Shown here: piece after piece, positions 34,379-46,515 of the stretch
Layout: each line of letters starts with the position of its first letter
How positions within the stretch are numbered: the stretch's first letter is position 1
From: Cercophora sp. LCS_1
Taxonomy: Eukaryota; Ascomycota; Sordariomycetes; Sordariales; Lasiosphaeriaceae
Length of the DNA: 64,000 nucleotides
Assembly (NCBI GenBank): GCA_036250225.1
Contig: JAPZLL010000036.1
Location: forward strand, 1 to 64,000
Direction of reading: 5' to 3'
The notes under the pieces: generated by a model
Database searches by the model: none
Told to the model about the DNA's origin: nothing
Seen by the model: the letters and a program-made list of their open reading frames with translations, nothing else
Translations under genes and position numbers: made by a program

Positions 34379-35230
34379 TCACTTAGTAGCTGAATAAGGC
34401 GGCAACTCGCTCAATGGCGGCTGAGGCGACGGCGGTGGTGGAGATGTAGGAGGGGTGTCCATGACTAGACTCTTGGGTCGCATGAAGAGCATTGTATCCA
34501 GCATCCGTCTATCGTCGTTGCCTGTTCGATGTTGTACCGACGTGCAAGAAGCCCAGCCAAATCGGTCCAAGACCTCCATAATGCGCAACAGGACCACACG
34601 AGTATTGACGCCGTCAACCCCTCCGCTGCTCCACGGCCTTCCTTTGAACTTGAACTCGACCCAGTTGTATCTGGTATCTGAGCTTTGCAGGAGCCCCATC
34701 TCTGTGAGCAATCGGGACACGCTGATGACCAGCCAGTCGACATGGTCTGGCGTGTGGTCTGTTAGGCTTCGGGCGCCGTCGAACGTTGGCTGTGCGTCCC
34801 CGATAAAGTACAGCTTGTCAACGCCCATCGGCGCCACTGCCAGCCAGTCCATGGCGGGACGGGGGTCTGCTCCGGGTGGTCGAGGTCTGAATATGAGGAT
34901 ATCCTTCGCGCTGAGTCTCACAGCACATCCCAATGGCATCATGAGTTCCCAATTCGAGTGGTAGATGAAGGCGAGAAGATCTCGAACTAGACGCGCACCG
35001 CCGATCGCGTCTTGGTCATTTGACCAGCCAAATGGCCTCCCCTTCAGCTTAAATTCGTATGAGTTGGACCTTTCACCGAATCGTCTCCTCGATGTGATCC
35101 CCGGAGGCCATGAAGTGGGGATGAATGTCTGCATGTTAGTGTAGATGTCATCTGGGAATTGGAGAAGTCGGATGCAGTCTGTTTTGTGGAAAGACAGCGT
35201 TGCAAAAACTGTGCTCTGGCTCGCAGCCAT
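34379..35230 (-). CDS. Fungal protein with two tandem copies of one domain (283 residues)
   Basis: A single exon of 283 residues, started at the ATG 35230-35228 (AAACAAATGG context); the open frame extends further upstream but without a better ATG. The protein consists of two related halves. Copy 1 runs from FATLSFHKTDCIRLLQFPDD to about residue 120, copy 2 from MDWLAVAPMGVDKLYFIG to about residue 245. Each copy holds a matching motif, YEFKLKGRPF and VEFKFKGRPW, followed by a helix with LLR or LLA and a turn before a DRF/HSNW aromatic segment. The end is Pro-rich. Two-copy proteins of this form occur widely in fungi, but I cannot give a function. Divergent from the b561 gene. Confidence 0.75.
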   Translation of the reverse strand: MAASQSTVFATLSFHKTDCIRLLQFPDDIYTNMQTFIPTSWPPGITSRRRFGERSNSYEFKLKGRPFGWSNDQDAIGGARLVRDLLAFIYHSNWELMMPLGCAVRLSAKDILIFRPRPPGADPRPAMDWLAVAPMGVDKLYFIGDAQPTFDGARSLTDHTPDHVDWLVISVSRLLTEMGLLQSSDTRYNWVEFKFKGRPWSSGGVDGVNTRVVLLRIMEVLDRFGWASCTSVQHRTGNDDRRMLDTMLFMRPKSLVMDTPPTSPPPPSPQPPLSELPPYSATK

Positions 35231-36304
35231 TTGTTTGGAGGGATGTAGTTGGTGTTGAGAACGTGTGAGGCACTTCGACTTGGCTGACAAGGCCTGAGTA
35301 GCAGCCGCGGTGTCATACGGCTGAAAGTTTGTCCAGACGTCACCACAACACATGCAATAGATGAAGAGTATATCTGTAGTCTGCGACACGGGGACGTCCA
35401 TGATGAGGCTTAAGTAAACCAACCCAAGGCTGAGCCAACAAGTCGTTGCAGGTAAGTGGTCGACAAGCCAGTCCCGAAGGGCACCATGATTCGCAGCGTC
35501 GTATTTCGTATGAGTGTTGGCAGCCTGCCAAGGGATATTGAGCCTTGTCTTGGCTGCGTCTCAATGTCTCTATGCTCCAGATCATTCGTCTGGGAAGATC
35601 TGACCGAGCTGTTCTGTTCAAACAGGCCAGCGATTGAGTCGCGAAAGTCTGGTGATAGTAAATTCCTTCTCCTACGTCATTCTGTTGATGCAGCATAGTT
35701 TCTAGAAATGATTAGCCGTTTTGCGGCGCATTGTAGGCAAACGAGCAACAACACGCTCGCTGTGTGATGAAACATTCAGACCACCATGCCGAGCCACTGA
35801 AAACGTTGTGGGGAGGTGGGGTACCGATAAGATAAGAGCTGGGCTGCGGAAACACCCGCCCGCTCACCAGACAACAGGACCCCGTTGCTCGGTCGACTGT
35901 CTTGTTAGCATTGTTAGCATGGACAGGGGCAGCCACAAGCGAATTCAGGGACTATGCAACCAGAGGAAGACCCAAATTTTGCAGAGCACACCTGTGACGA
36001 TATCCGAGCTCGAGAAACATCAAGAGCGCACATCACGATTAACTTTGGACTTGCATTTGACGTCCGGAGTCCGCTGCAGCAGCATCCCGCCCATACATAC
36101 CAACAAACTGGACTGCCGGTGCCCCACCTCGCAATTGGGCTGTCTTATCGCCCGTCGCGCCGGCTCACCGACCATTATTTTCCAGCTTGTCGCGACCACA
36201 ACATTCCAGTTCGTCCGCACCGAAACAACGTCTCTGGCCTCGACGCAATACCGCTTGCATTCCTCCCCGCCGGTTTGGGCTGACCTGGGCGTCTCATCGC
36301 CGTC
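35231..36304. other. Divergent promoter region
   Basis: 1.07 kb between the two-copy protein gene (-) and the b561-like gene (+). No convincing coding frame is visible; the short frames on both strands lack recognisable features. Confidence 0.5.
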
Positions 36305-38991
36305 ATGGCGCCGGCCGACTCCCTCTCCCCGCCGGGGTCGAGCTCGTACTCGTCCGACACGCTCAATGTGGGCGACGGAACTTGGGACTACACAAAGAAC
36401 ACATTCCTGCTCCCGAATCTCGTGGGGCTCAACTTCGACACGATGCAATACAATGGTAAAGTTCGACCCGTCCCGGCGACAACAATAGCGCTCGTGGCTA
36501 ACAATGCGGCGTGCTTGCAGGCATGGGCAATCGGTTTGCGACGCTCACACAATACCACAGCCTAATCCTCGGCCACGGAGTGCTGGCGGCCATTACATTT
36601 CTGCTTTTGGTGCCATTGGCTCTCTTCTACATCCGATTCTACGGGAAGAGTCCGGGAACTGCGATTCGGTACCATGCGTATCTCCAGATTCTCGCCGTGG
36701 GATTCACCACTATTGTCTTTATCCTTGGTTTTATCGCCGTCGGACCGGCGCGAAATCTTACCAATCCCCATCACGGAATCGGCGTTGCCATCTATGTGAT
36801 GATCCTGCTGCAGGCCGTCGGTGGCCGTCTTGTCAAGAACATTACTGGGCGGTCGTTCCGTGTTCATCTTCATCGGTGGTCGGGCCGTGCTATTGCCCTC
36901 CTTGGCATTGCGCAAATCCCGCTTGGCCTGACCCTGTACGGTTCCCCCAAGTACACGTTCATCTTGTTTGCTGTTTGGATGGGATTTCTCGTCCTGGTTT
37001 ACTTCATCCTCGACTACAGAGACCAGGGTCGCCCAAGAGGAGGCGATTACCATGCTGGCAGTAGCTATGTCACGGATACTCCCAAGAAGGAGAAGAAGAA
37101 GGGTGGCATGGGCTGGCTAGGCCCACTGGCTGCTGGCGCCGCCGGGATTGCCCTGCTTCGCGGCCGTAAGAAGGACCGCGATGTCGAGAGAGCCCGAAGT
37201 CGCAGCCCCAGCCCGTCACACCGTGGACACGAGCCGTCCTCGAGGTTGTCTGACAGCTACTATGACGAGAAGAGCACCCGGCGCGAAAACAAGGGAGGAT
37301 TCATGGGCAAGCTCATGATGGCTGGCGCCGGGGTCGGTGCTGGTGCACTGGTCGGAAAGATGCTTGGCCGTCGGAACAAGGGTCATGACGACGAGTATTC
37401 GGCTGTGGCGACCGACACACCGAGCCGAGTGCATCGACATCGAAGAAGCGACCCTACATACAGCGAGTATACCGACTTCACCGAAGATCGAACTCGCCGT
37501 GGTAGCCGCCATGATAGGAGGTCACCTTTACTCCCAGCGGGGACTGATCCTGTGGTAGCTGCAGCGGCGATTAGTGCGGCTGAGCGCCCTGGTAGACCTA
37601 TGACACCGCAGCAGTCTCACGCGGGACGCTCTCGGGTCGATACCATTCCCCCGTCTGAATATTCGTCCTATGTCAGCCCTTCAAGAAGGCCCTCGGCAAA
37701 GAAGGAGGCCAGTGGTGGCAGGTTTGGAAAAGGCATTCTCGCTGGTCTGGGGCTTGGCTTCCTGGCTAAGAAGGGAATGGACCGACATAGCAAGCACGAG
37801 GAAGATCGACTCCGGGAGGAAGAGGACAGGCGCAGGGATGAGGAGGACCGTCGATATGGCGGCCGAAACCCAAAGTACACTGGTGACGGGTATGGCAGTC
37901 CCTCCAGAAGGGACTCCCGAAGGCGTCCTCCAATCCGTCCTCGCCCAGCACAGTCGGGAATTACTACGACCACATCGGCTATTTCTGAGTCGTCGATCGA
38001 ACCCCGCGGCGACACCCCGTACGATCCTGCTCCACCACCAGGTGCTCCCCGACCACCGATTCCCGTCCTAATCCCGGTGCCAGCTGGGTCTGGACTTCCG
38101 CCTTCTTCCATTACATCGCCTAGCGCGGGGCCGCCTCCACCGATGTCAATGCCCGGACGATCATCCCGCTCCCAGTCTAGATCCAGGTACGACGTCGGAG
38201 ACGGCGTTTCGATGCCTTCAATGCCGACGGACCCTCAAGGAATTCTCCACCAAGAGTCGGGCAGTGATTCGTACTTCTCTGGCGGCCAGAGTGGACGCCA
38301 TCGCGTGAGAAGGGGCGACGCAGAAGCTGCGGCTGCAGTAGCAGCAGCTTCCGCTGCCGGGCTTGCGGCAGAACAGGAAGAGGACCGTCGCAGAAGACGA
38401 GGAGATGGAACGCCCCCAACGCAGCCCGCCGCCAGCGTGAGGGTCAAGGTCGACCACGATAGAGATAGGAACATCACGCTGCGGAGGGTGACAGACGAGG
38501 AGAGAGCCACAGGAGGAAGCCGGGAGCGAAGAAGGCGGAACAATTCAATGAGTAGCGAGTCTGATGCCGGGACACCCACAGGTCGGCGGTATCGCAGAGA
38601 ACGAGACTCGAGCCAGCGACGCGCCGAAGAGGCAGCTGAGCAGGCGGTTGAAGATGAGCCGCTGGTGCCCCTGCCACCGCTTTCGCCACCCAATCCGGCG
38701 TTTGCCCGGGGCAGGAGGCCGCAGGGCAAAGACTCTGCTTACTACTCAGGCCAGCCCGGGCCTTCGGGTGGTGTGCCCCAGGCTTCGCAGACAGTGTCCA
38801 GCCTCAACAGTACCGGGTTGCAGAGCCCTGCTGGAAGCCGGGCCGATTTCAGCGCCATGAGCCCGGCGGGTAGTGCACTGCCGGGCCGGGACGCTGCTGG
38901 CAGTTCGGCGGCGGACAGGAGACGGCGAAGGCGAATTGAGCGGAGGGAGGGAAGCTCGAGCCGGGCGCCCGGAGCAGTCGAGTTTGACTGA
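36305..38991 (+). CDS. Cytochrome b561-like membrane protein with long disordered tail
   Basis: Exons 36305-36455 and 36521-38991 (65-bp intron) encode 873 residues. Residues about 62-230 form five hydrophobic helices with His residues placed as in cytochrome b561 domains (ILGHG, RYHAYLQ, NPHHGIG, HLHRWSG), so haem binding and transmembrane electron transfer are likely. There is no DOMON domain in front; instead a 50-residue Ser-rich segment. The remaining 640 residues are mostly disordered, rich in Arg, Ser and Pro, with RSRSPSPS. Three Gly/Ala-rich hydrophobic segments flanked by Lys/Arg lie in the tail at about 248-270, 309-337 and 449-475. Their similarity suggests repeated membrane-interacting units. 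The electron donor and acceptor are unknown. Confidence 0.82.
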
Positions 38992-39448
38992 TTGCCCTCA
39001 AAAAGTGAAATTGCAGTGCCGATTTGGCAGTTTCGTGTTGGTATTTTCCGTCCTTTATGATGAAGCAATCTGCATGAAGGCGAGGCGTTCAGGATTTAGC
39101 GGACGGGCCATGGGATCTTTTCTGATGGGACAAGACTAGGCCCTGGTTGATGGATGCATTTTGCATCTTTGACGACGACATGGAAAGCGCATCCTCAGGG
39201 TGGAATTGTCTTTTTTAGAGTTAGCACTCATAGTGGTTTATTAATGCGTCATGATTACTTTCGTTTTGGTTGTCAGCTTGTTGTTGTCCCAGAAATGCAG
39301 GGTCTGTCCCACACACCTCGGTGAGCTCGGGGGTAGCCGCCCCTCACCTTGGGTCTTTCCCCGCAACACCAAAGGGAAATCGCGTCTCATTTACACCGAC
39401 GCGCCCCTCATCATCCAAGTCACAACTTTTCAACAAAACCCGATCAAA
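38992..39448. other. Short intergenic region
   Basis: 457 bp between the b561-like gene and Nnf1, both plus strand. It holds the 3' end of one and the promoter of the other. Nothing else is seen. Confidence 0.5.
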
Positions 39449-40289
39449 ATGTCAGACGAGCCACTCCCAGCAGCCTCACAACAACCATCATCCCAACCAC
39501 AACCGCAATCGCAACAAGATAATACACAAAATCAACAACAGCCAGACTCCCCCCCGCTCCCGCCAGTCCCCATCCCAACCTCCCCAGGCCCGCGCGCAAC
39601 CCGTCTGAACCAAGTTTTTTCCACGACCCTTCGCAAAACACTCGACAAGATCAACCGGGACAATTTCAGCTCCTGCTTCCCGACCGTCGCGTCCAAAGCA
39701 CCAGGGACCCTCGAGGCCGTACAGCGCCAAATGGTGGATAAGCTGAAACGGCTGTGCGAGAATGAGTTTGAGAGCATTTTGATCAACAGAGGGGTTGTGG
39801 GGAAACTGAACGAGTTGGAGGTTTTGTTGAGTGAGGCGCAGGGTCGGAGGGAGGGTGCTTCTTCTGAAGAGGTTCCGATTCCGTGAGTTATTTTTTCCCC
39901 TTCTTATTCGCTTGAAGTTTGAGAAAGAGAAAAAAAAAGAAAGAAAAAAGATTGGTGGTTGGAAGAGAGGGGATGGGATGGGATGTGTTGACTAACAAGA
40001 AGAGGACAGACCACATACGATGGCTGCCAGTGAGGTGCTAGATGCGCATCTTGCACCGCACCTCGTCGCGCAGCGGGGCCAGCTGAATGCGAAGCTGCAG
40101 ACGGTGCAAGGGGAGAATGCGCGGCTGTTTGAGGAGATTCAGGCGCAACGGAGGGAGATGGAGGTGTTGTTGAGCTTGGTGGAGAAGACGCTGAGTGATA
40201 TGGATGGGGCAAGCGGGTTGTTGGGTGAGGTGGTCGAGGAGCTGGCTCACGAGACGAGGGAGGCCGAGGTTGAGATGTCAGGAATATAG
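39449..40289 (+). CDS. nnf1: Kinetochore MIND/MIS12 complex subunit Nnf1 (PMF1 family)
   Basis: Exons 39449-39882 and 40010-40289 (127-bp intron, CTAAC branch site) encode 237 residues. Of four nearby AG acceptors only the one ending at 40009 keeps the frame. A Gln/Pro-rich leader of about 45 residues precedes the Nnf1 domain: RLNQVFSTTLRKTLDKINRDNFSSCFPT, then the helix ENEFESILINRGVVGKLNELEVLLSEA. The second exon adds the long coiled coil (LNAKLQTVQGENARLFEEIQAQRREMEVLLSLVEKTL) typical of the C-terminal half. Nnf1 pairs with Mtw1 in the MIND complex and links inner to outer kinetochore. The length is usual for filamentous fungi. Confidence 0.88.
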
Positions 40290-40836
40290 TACCAAGGGAC
40301 TTTTTTTTTTTTTTTTTTCTTGTTTTGGCGTTTAAGTGTCTATGGATGGCTGGATGGGTGGATGGATAGGTGGAACGAATAGGCGTTTTGGAACGATGGG
40401 ATCATGAGCATGAGATATCATGAGCGGGGAAAAAAAACATGTTTGGGTATCCTTGAGCTGGTTCATATGTACAAAAAAAAAACGGCCCCCTTTTCGTGGC
40501 CATGCCCAATATTCACATTTGAACACTTCTCCGTCTTCTTCCGTCATGGTATTCCCCGTCCGTTCCAGACTTGTTAAATAGTCTCGCGATGCAACTTGAG
40601 AACCTGTACGCAAGAAAAAAAGGTACTTGGCGCTCCAATATGCTGCCGCCCCATGCCCAAAAATAACATATGTACCCAAGAAAATATAAAAAGTTAAGGT
40701 AAATGACCAAAGTTGTTTGTAACGTTTGGCCCTGGTATCAAAATGCCGAGCACTTCCCGTGCTCCATGGGGTAAACATCCCCGTTCCGCCCACAATGCAA
40801 TGCACCTCCGTCGTAAATAGTAAAACAAGGCCGAGG
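40290..40836. other. Convergent 3' region with an 18-T run
   Basis: 547 bp between the 3' ends of Nnf1 (+) and the PH protein (-). A run of 18 T lies at 40301-40318, just after the Nnf1 stop. No gene is seen. Confidence 0.55.
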
Positions 40837-42106
40837 TCAAATGCGCCTGTTCTCGGGCGCAATGACCTGCCACGGTCCCCAAAGCCCCTCCTCCCCGTAC
40901 GCAGGAGGCAGCACGCGAATCATGCGCCCCGAGTCCCAGTCCACGTACCACTCCTTTCCTCGCGTCACGATATAATTACTTTTCCTTGGGCTCTTGAAGA
41001 GCAGCACCGCATAGCAAAGTCGTGCATATAGGTGGTCGTGCGTCACGGTCCAATTCGTCCTTGGCGCCCATTTGCCCGTGTCAGCGTCGATGTGCTCGTT
41101 GGGATACGATGAGGTCGATAGTCGCCCCATGATGGGATGGTGATCGTGTCGTATTATTGGCGGTCCATTCCCTTGCGTCTCCTGTTGCCCCTCCTCGTCC
41201 CCTTCGTCGTCATCGTTGATGGCGTTTTCAGGCACGCTGTTGCCCCCAAGGTTGGTGACACTGGTGTTCGAAGCATCACTGTGTCGCCGCTCGCTCAGTA
41301 GCGGAAAGCCGCTGCTGTTGTCTTCGGGTTGTGGTCGCTGTCCTCGTAGCCAGCGGATCCTCTGAATACGCGGTATGCTCTGGTCGCGGGGAAATTCTCG
41401 CTCGTCGAGAGGCGCTGCAACGTCGATGGCGGCAAAGATGCGGTCGAGCCATTTGACAAACGTGCCTAATTCTACACAAGACAAGAGGAACTGGTCTGAT
41501 TCCAACCTCAAGCGGATGACATAACGTCGTCTGTTGCCAAGTTAGCGAAGCCGCGACGAGTGCCAACAAGTAGTCGGCTCACTTCTTATAGTCGGCGGCA
41601 ATACCAGCATCCGCATGCAACAGGCTGTAACTCCTTTCCAGCGTCGACTTTTTGACCCATGGGGGGCTGTCGGGAGAAATATCTGGCCCCTCTGGTTTGG
41701 TCGACCACCACCCACGCTCCTTCTTGACGTTGTAGACATGGAGTGCCGTCCCATGCAATTCGACATACACCGTCTGCCACGTACGGTACTCGGCTCGCCT
41801 GACTGTATCCTCGATCTCCATCTTGCGCATAAACACACCCTCCATGTGGACGTCACACGAGTACTTGGGAAGCACATCGGCCGGTGGAGCGGCGGCCTTA
41901 CTCTCACTTGCGGCCCTCCGCTGCGCAGCCAACGTCGCCTTGATCGCCGACTCGTAGCTTGGTGGCTTTGCAGGGCGCGAGGTCATGACATCGCGATAGT
42001 GGAGGTCCTCTTCCATGGACATGCGGCGCGGGCGCCGGTGCGCCGACGACATCGCCTCGCTGGCGCTGGCGGCATCGTACTGGGAGAAGGCATCGCTCGA
42101 ATCCAT
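40837..42106 (-). CDS. PH-domain protein (405 residues)
   Basis: Minus-strand exons 42106-41583 and 41530-40837 (52-bp intron) encode 405 residues from the ATG MDSSDAFSQYD; upstream codons in frame have no ATG. A disordered N-terminus is followed by a PH domain at about 95-255: VHMEGVFMRKMEIEDTVRRAE, YRTWQTVYVELHGTALHVY, then RRYVIRLRLESDQFLLSC and the closing helix FVKWLDRIFAAID. The intron lies within the domain. Acidic and Gln-rich linkers lead to a last conserved block with Trp residues (KEWYVDWDSGRMIRVLPPAYGEEGLWGPW). PH domains of this kind bind phosphoinositides or partner proteins at membranes. The precise role is unknown. Confidence 0.82.
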
Positions 42107-42456
42107 GAGATGCCTTCTCGCTCCCTGGGCGGATGAGAGCACAAAGGTTCAAAAAAAGCGGGCGTCTGTGAGCACCCGGTTGGGACCGCCTGGGTGAACT
42201 CAGCAGGGCCCAGGCGGATTGATCGCGACCTTCGTTTTGTTGTTGTCGTCGCCGCTGGTCGATTGTTGTGGGTGATCTCCCTCCTTCCTATCTCGTCGTC
42301 TGTTCTGGCATATTTACGCCCCGGCCTCCCGCCCCCTCGACAATCGTGACCGAACGGGTCGAGCGCTGATCCAGTGGTCTAGTGCTGTGTTGCTCGTCCT
42401 TATCAGATGCAGTCGAAAGCTTCCTAGAACCCTCCTCCTGTCCAATCCAAACAAAC

Positions 42457-42487
<31 letters not shown>

Positions 42488-45400
42488 CGGGAGTCCAAGG
42501 CCAGAAAATGCCGATTTCGAATTTGCTTTGCACTGGGTCACCAGGCGGGCAGGTGCAGAGAATATCGCGTTGGCTCGAGGTCGTGAATTCGTCGGGTGAG
42601 TGAGATGTCAAAAAGGTGTGGAGTGAAGATCGCCAAGGAAGGGAAAGCTTAGCATAAGAACGACCAGCAAACAGCAGCAAGGGCAAGAGTCACAGCAAAA
42701 ATCGGAATCTCAGTCTCCAAGAAGAATAGCGGCAGCCCGGAGACGTAACGCTGGGGCTATGAATAGCATGCGATGGCTGCTTGGACGAGATGAGCTGGGG
42801 CGAGATGAGGTTGCTGTTGCCGACCCCGGTCCGGGGGGACACTTAGTGCTATGTAGGGAGGCAGGTGGGGAGCCTGAGGGGCACACGTCGGGCGGTCCCT
42901 CTCAGCACGCTGGAGGCACCCAAAACCCTGGGCAGCCATGCAAATCGTACGGTCAACTGCCATTTGAATACCGGGTGGATATTGCAGTCTGGCCCGGATA
43001 GGACGGCAGACCGCCTTCTTTACCCGCATTCGGTGACGGGACGCATGGCGCGGGCTGCCATCGATCGTTCCCTATCGCCCATCTGTGACATCCATCTGCA
43101 ACCCTCGACGCTGGAGGGTCCTTGGGGGGAGAACACGACTGCCGGCAGGACGAGACGTGCCTATCGTGCATCTGTGACCTGTATCGACTGACAGCCAGCG
43201 ATACCAAGCAATGAGGCGCTGTGCCCGTCGTCTGGCATAGATTGCCATCCCCCGGATTTCGCGCCGTGTCCATTGAGCGAGCAAACCGCATGCCATGTCA
43301 AAACGGGATGCCGGGGGTTGCTGAATGCAAAAATCGTCGCCAATCATGGTGCTCAAGTGCGGCAGTGGTACCGCCCGCCATTCCGCTGCATGCCGTGCTA
43401 GGCTGTTCCAGGTAGGTGGTTGACGGTGGAAGGGGGGGTTTGGGTCTGGGACTCCAACTGTGTAACCCGTAAGACGGGACGTCGTTTGTTCGCCCTCGCC
43501 GCGACGGACACCCATTCGAGAAGGAGGCCACCAAAGTTAATCTGGCAATTAAAAAACCAGGTACGGATGTAATCACCGCAATGTGCAAAATACAACGGCC
43601 CCTCACCGTAAATTGTCACTGATCGTAAGGGTTTGACAGCAGCCGGACACAAGGCAGGTGCTCGCATCTGCCCCTCTAGACTGTCCGTCCCTTCGCGGGG
43701 CCTTTTGGTTGCTGCAAACTAGCACGCCCTTTGCAGGAGATACCAGCTGCCAGCTGCCAAGAGAAAACCGAAGCGAGTCCGACGAGGCTGAAAGGCACGA
43801 CCAGTCGACGCCGTTAGCTTCGGTGGACCCGGGTGGGCCAGACCGTGGTCTCGCCGACACCGATCGGGAAGGTGGGAGCAGCACCGGGTTTGCGATGTTT
43901 TGGGACAATAAAGCAGCATCAATATTTCCTTCTTTTGCCTCCGCGGCCATGTCTAGCTTCCTAGCCCAACACGTAAGCCTCCCCGCGGCCTTTCCGGCAC
44001 GGCATTTTAGACGGCGGATCGCCAGTTTGCATTCCCAACCAAGGAAGGCACAAGGTTATGCATTCTTGTTTCTTTTTGGCCTGAGCATATCTGGGGTGCT
44101 GTCCGTCGACAAGAGACCTTAAAACAGCAGGTGGACATGTCACAGCGGCACCGACCGGCGAATTTCCCTGGGCGGAGCCAATGCAAATCCCCAGACCCCA
44201 TCGAACCATTCAAGCTTCAACAGCGCCTTCCCAAAGCAAAAGGAGTGACGTGACACAAGCAGATGCCGTGAGCGTGCGTCCTCACCTCGTGGCTCGGCCT
44301 CGGCGATCTCGGTTACAGATCGGACCCTAGTGACCACCCTTCCGTAGAATCCTCCCACTTGAAACAAGAAACAAGCCGTCGGTCGTCAATGGCAGGGCGT
44401 TCCGGGGAAGAACCAGACGATGTCGGCCAAGTGGCCATGCTTGGTGATGCAGCGCGAGGTCGGGCCGTTACTCGTCCCCGAGACGAATCCTTCTAAAATC
44501 TCTCCATCTACCTACTTTTCTAGGATATGAACACTGACGCCCTTTTCTTTAGAGAAGAACCCTGATGGCATAACTTGACTTTGACCAATACGAAACTCGC
44601 AACTCCCATGCTTTCGAAATACTGGCTCATCATCACGGCCCAACATTCCTCCCTCTCACTCCGTCACTCTGGTCTCATTCTCCCACCCGGGTCACCACCA
44701 TCCACTGACTATTACCTTCCGATCAACTATACCCCATATCCACCAAGCATCTGACCCCCATCCCATCCCAGGAACAGCAGGTCGTCAAGTCAAAACCAAG
44801 CTTTGGGGAACCAACCAAGCTCCCACAACCCGACATGCCGAAATGCCACCCGTCCCAGCCCAGTCCATCGACAAAACAACCATCTCCGCCCCCCCTCAAA
44901 AAGCACAGACCCAGCCTCCTCCTCCTCCTGAGAATGCAACACCAAACAGCGGGCACCAGCGTCATATCTCATCATGTGTTTATCCTTCCCACGCTCCGTC
45001 AACGGCCCCGGTCCCCTCGCGCCAAACTACCTACTGCGTATACATTGTACAATAAAGCTCTATCAATCACGCCATGGATACCCACGAGCCAAACACACTA
45101 CACACTAGCTAACTTCAATCAAGACAAGAACAACGCCTTCATCCCTGGACAAAACGGACAAGGAACCCCGTGCCCGGCAGTGAAGTGACATAAACCCCAC
45201 CTCCATATCTCTCGTCTGCCGGCGGCACAACGCTACAGTACCCCTCGACAGCGTCATCGCTGGGTCCCGTGCTCGTGAAAAAAGGTGTCCACGGCAATGG
45301 ATACGAGATAAGAGAGGTCGTCTCCTTTCCAGCAGGTTCCCAGCTGGTTGTATGTACTTGTGCCATCCAGTGAACAAATCACAGCACGCTAGGAGTGTCC

Positions 45401-46515
45401 ATTAAACTTATTCAGGGGGGAGAGATTTGGGTCCACGTCTTCCTTTTCCACCCAGCCCCGAGTTTCTGACGACGTGAAGCGGTAAGGAAAGAGCGAGCTA
45501 ATCTTCTTCCTTACAACGGGGTTGCCTATCGAAGCCCGGCCATCACACCACAAACGCATCACAACACATACTTTGATACTAATTTACCATTACGGAGTGT
45601 ACACATCTGTCTGTCTGTGATATCTAACCACTGCCAAAAAGTGCCCAACGACGGGAACCAAGATGACACCAATCTCCTCCCGTCTTCTCTCTCGTCCATC
45701 CTCCACCAAGAAACAAGCAGTCTCATAAAAAACCATGTTCCTGTCGGAAAGAAAAGACTTTTCCCGTCTCGAGAGCCTCCTTCAACCACAACAAAAAAAA
45801 GGAACTTCATCCCATAATGTACAGGCAACAAACACAGACGCTGGTGACCACCCTTGGTCCAAAAATAAGTTCCATCTTCGTTTCCCCCTCCTTTCCGTTC
45901 CGTCTAGCGATTTTGGTATCCCTCCTCCTGTTTGAGCCGCCTGGTAACGGCCCGAAAATGACAACCAACAGTCCTAAGGATGGACCATCGTATGTGATGT
46001 CGTATGTCCCTCTTCAACCAGCCTAGCGGCCTGGGAAGATACAACCTGCGACCATCGCCACCATACCAGAACACTAACATGTACAATCCCTCACCTATCT
46101 CCTTCGCCGCAACACAGGCCCAGAAAGACAGAGAACAGATACTGCGGCGTTGTGGGAAGCAGGCGTTTTGCAAGCCTCCCTCCACTTCTTCAGTGCTCTC
46201 ATCCCACCGTCCCCCAGCATGATCCATCGTGAACGCGAAAATCAGGAAAGAAAAACATCAAAACTATGCTTGGCTTTTGTTTTCTCAAGACCTATCAAAA
46301 TCACCGTTTCCACCCTTGTCGCCGTTTGGATGCTTCCCCCCATTATCCCCCAAACCGTAACTCCGGCCTCTGCCTCACAGGGAGGCAACCCTTGCGAGAC
46401 ATCATCCATTATATCCGTTTACCCATCAACACTCAATGGTGCCAGGGTGAAGTTCAGCATTGTTACGCTGACTGGTGGCAGAGTGGCGACCTCTGCCCTG
46501 GCCGTGATTCCTATT
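42107..46515. other. 4.4-kb stretch without a recognisable gene
   Basis: Between two minus-strand genes. A 27-A run lies at 42457-42483 and a single ATCWGATAA match (minus strand) at 42400-42408. Frames do not exceed about 155 codons, overlap on both strands and have no recognisable domain or start context. From about 44500 to 46500 the DNA is rich in C, T and A, as in long 3' UTRs or promoters. A non-coding RNA is possible but not supported by any motif I can see. Confidence 0.5.
42457..42483. repeat. Run of 27 A
   Basis: Uninterrupted A27 about 350 bp upstream of the PH-protein start (minus strand, so a T27 there). Long dA:dT tracts exclude nucleosomes and are frequent promoter elements in fungi. 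Length is probably variable between strains or sequencing runs. Confidence 0.9.
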
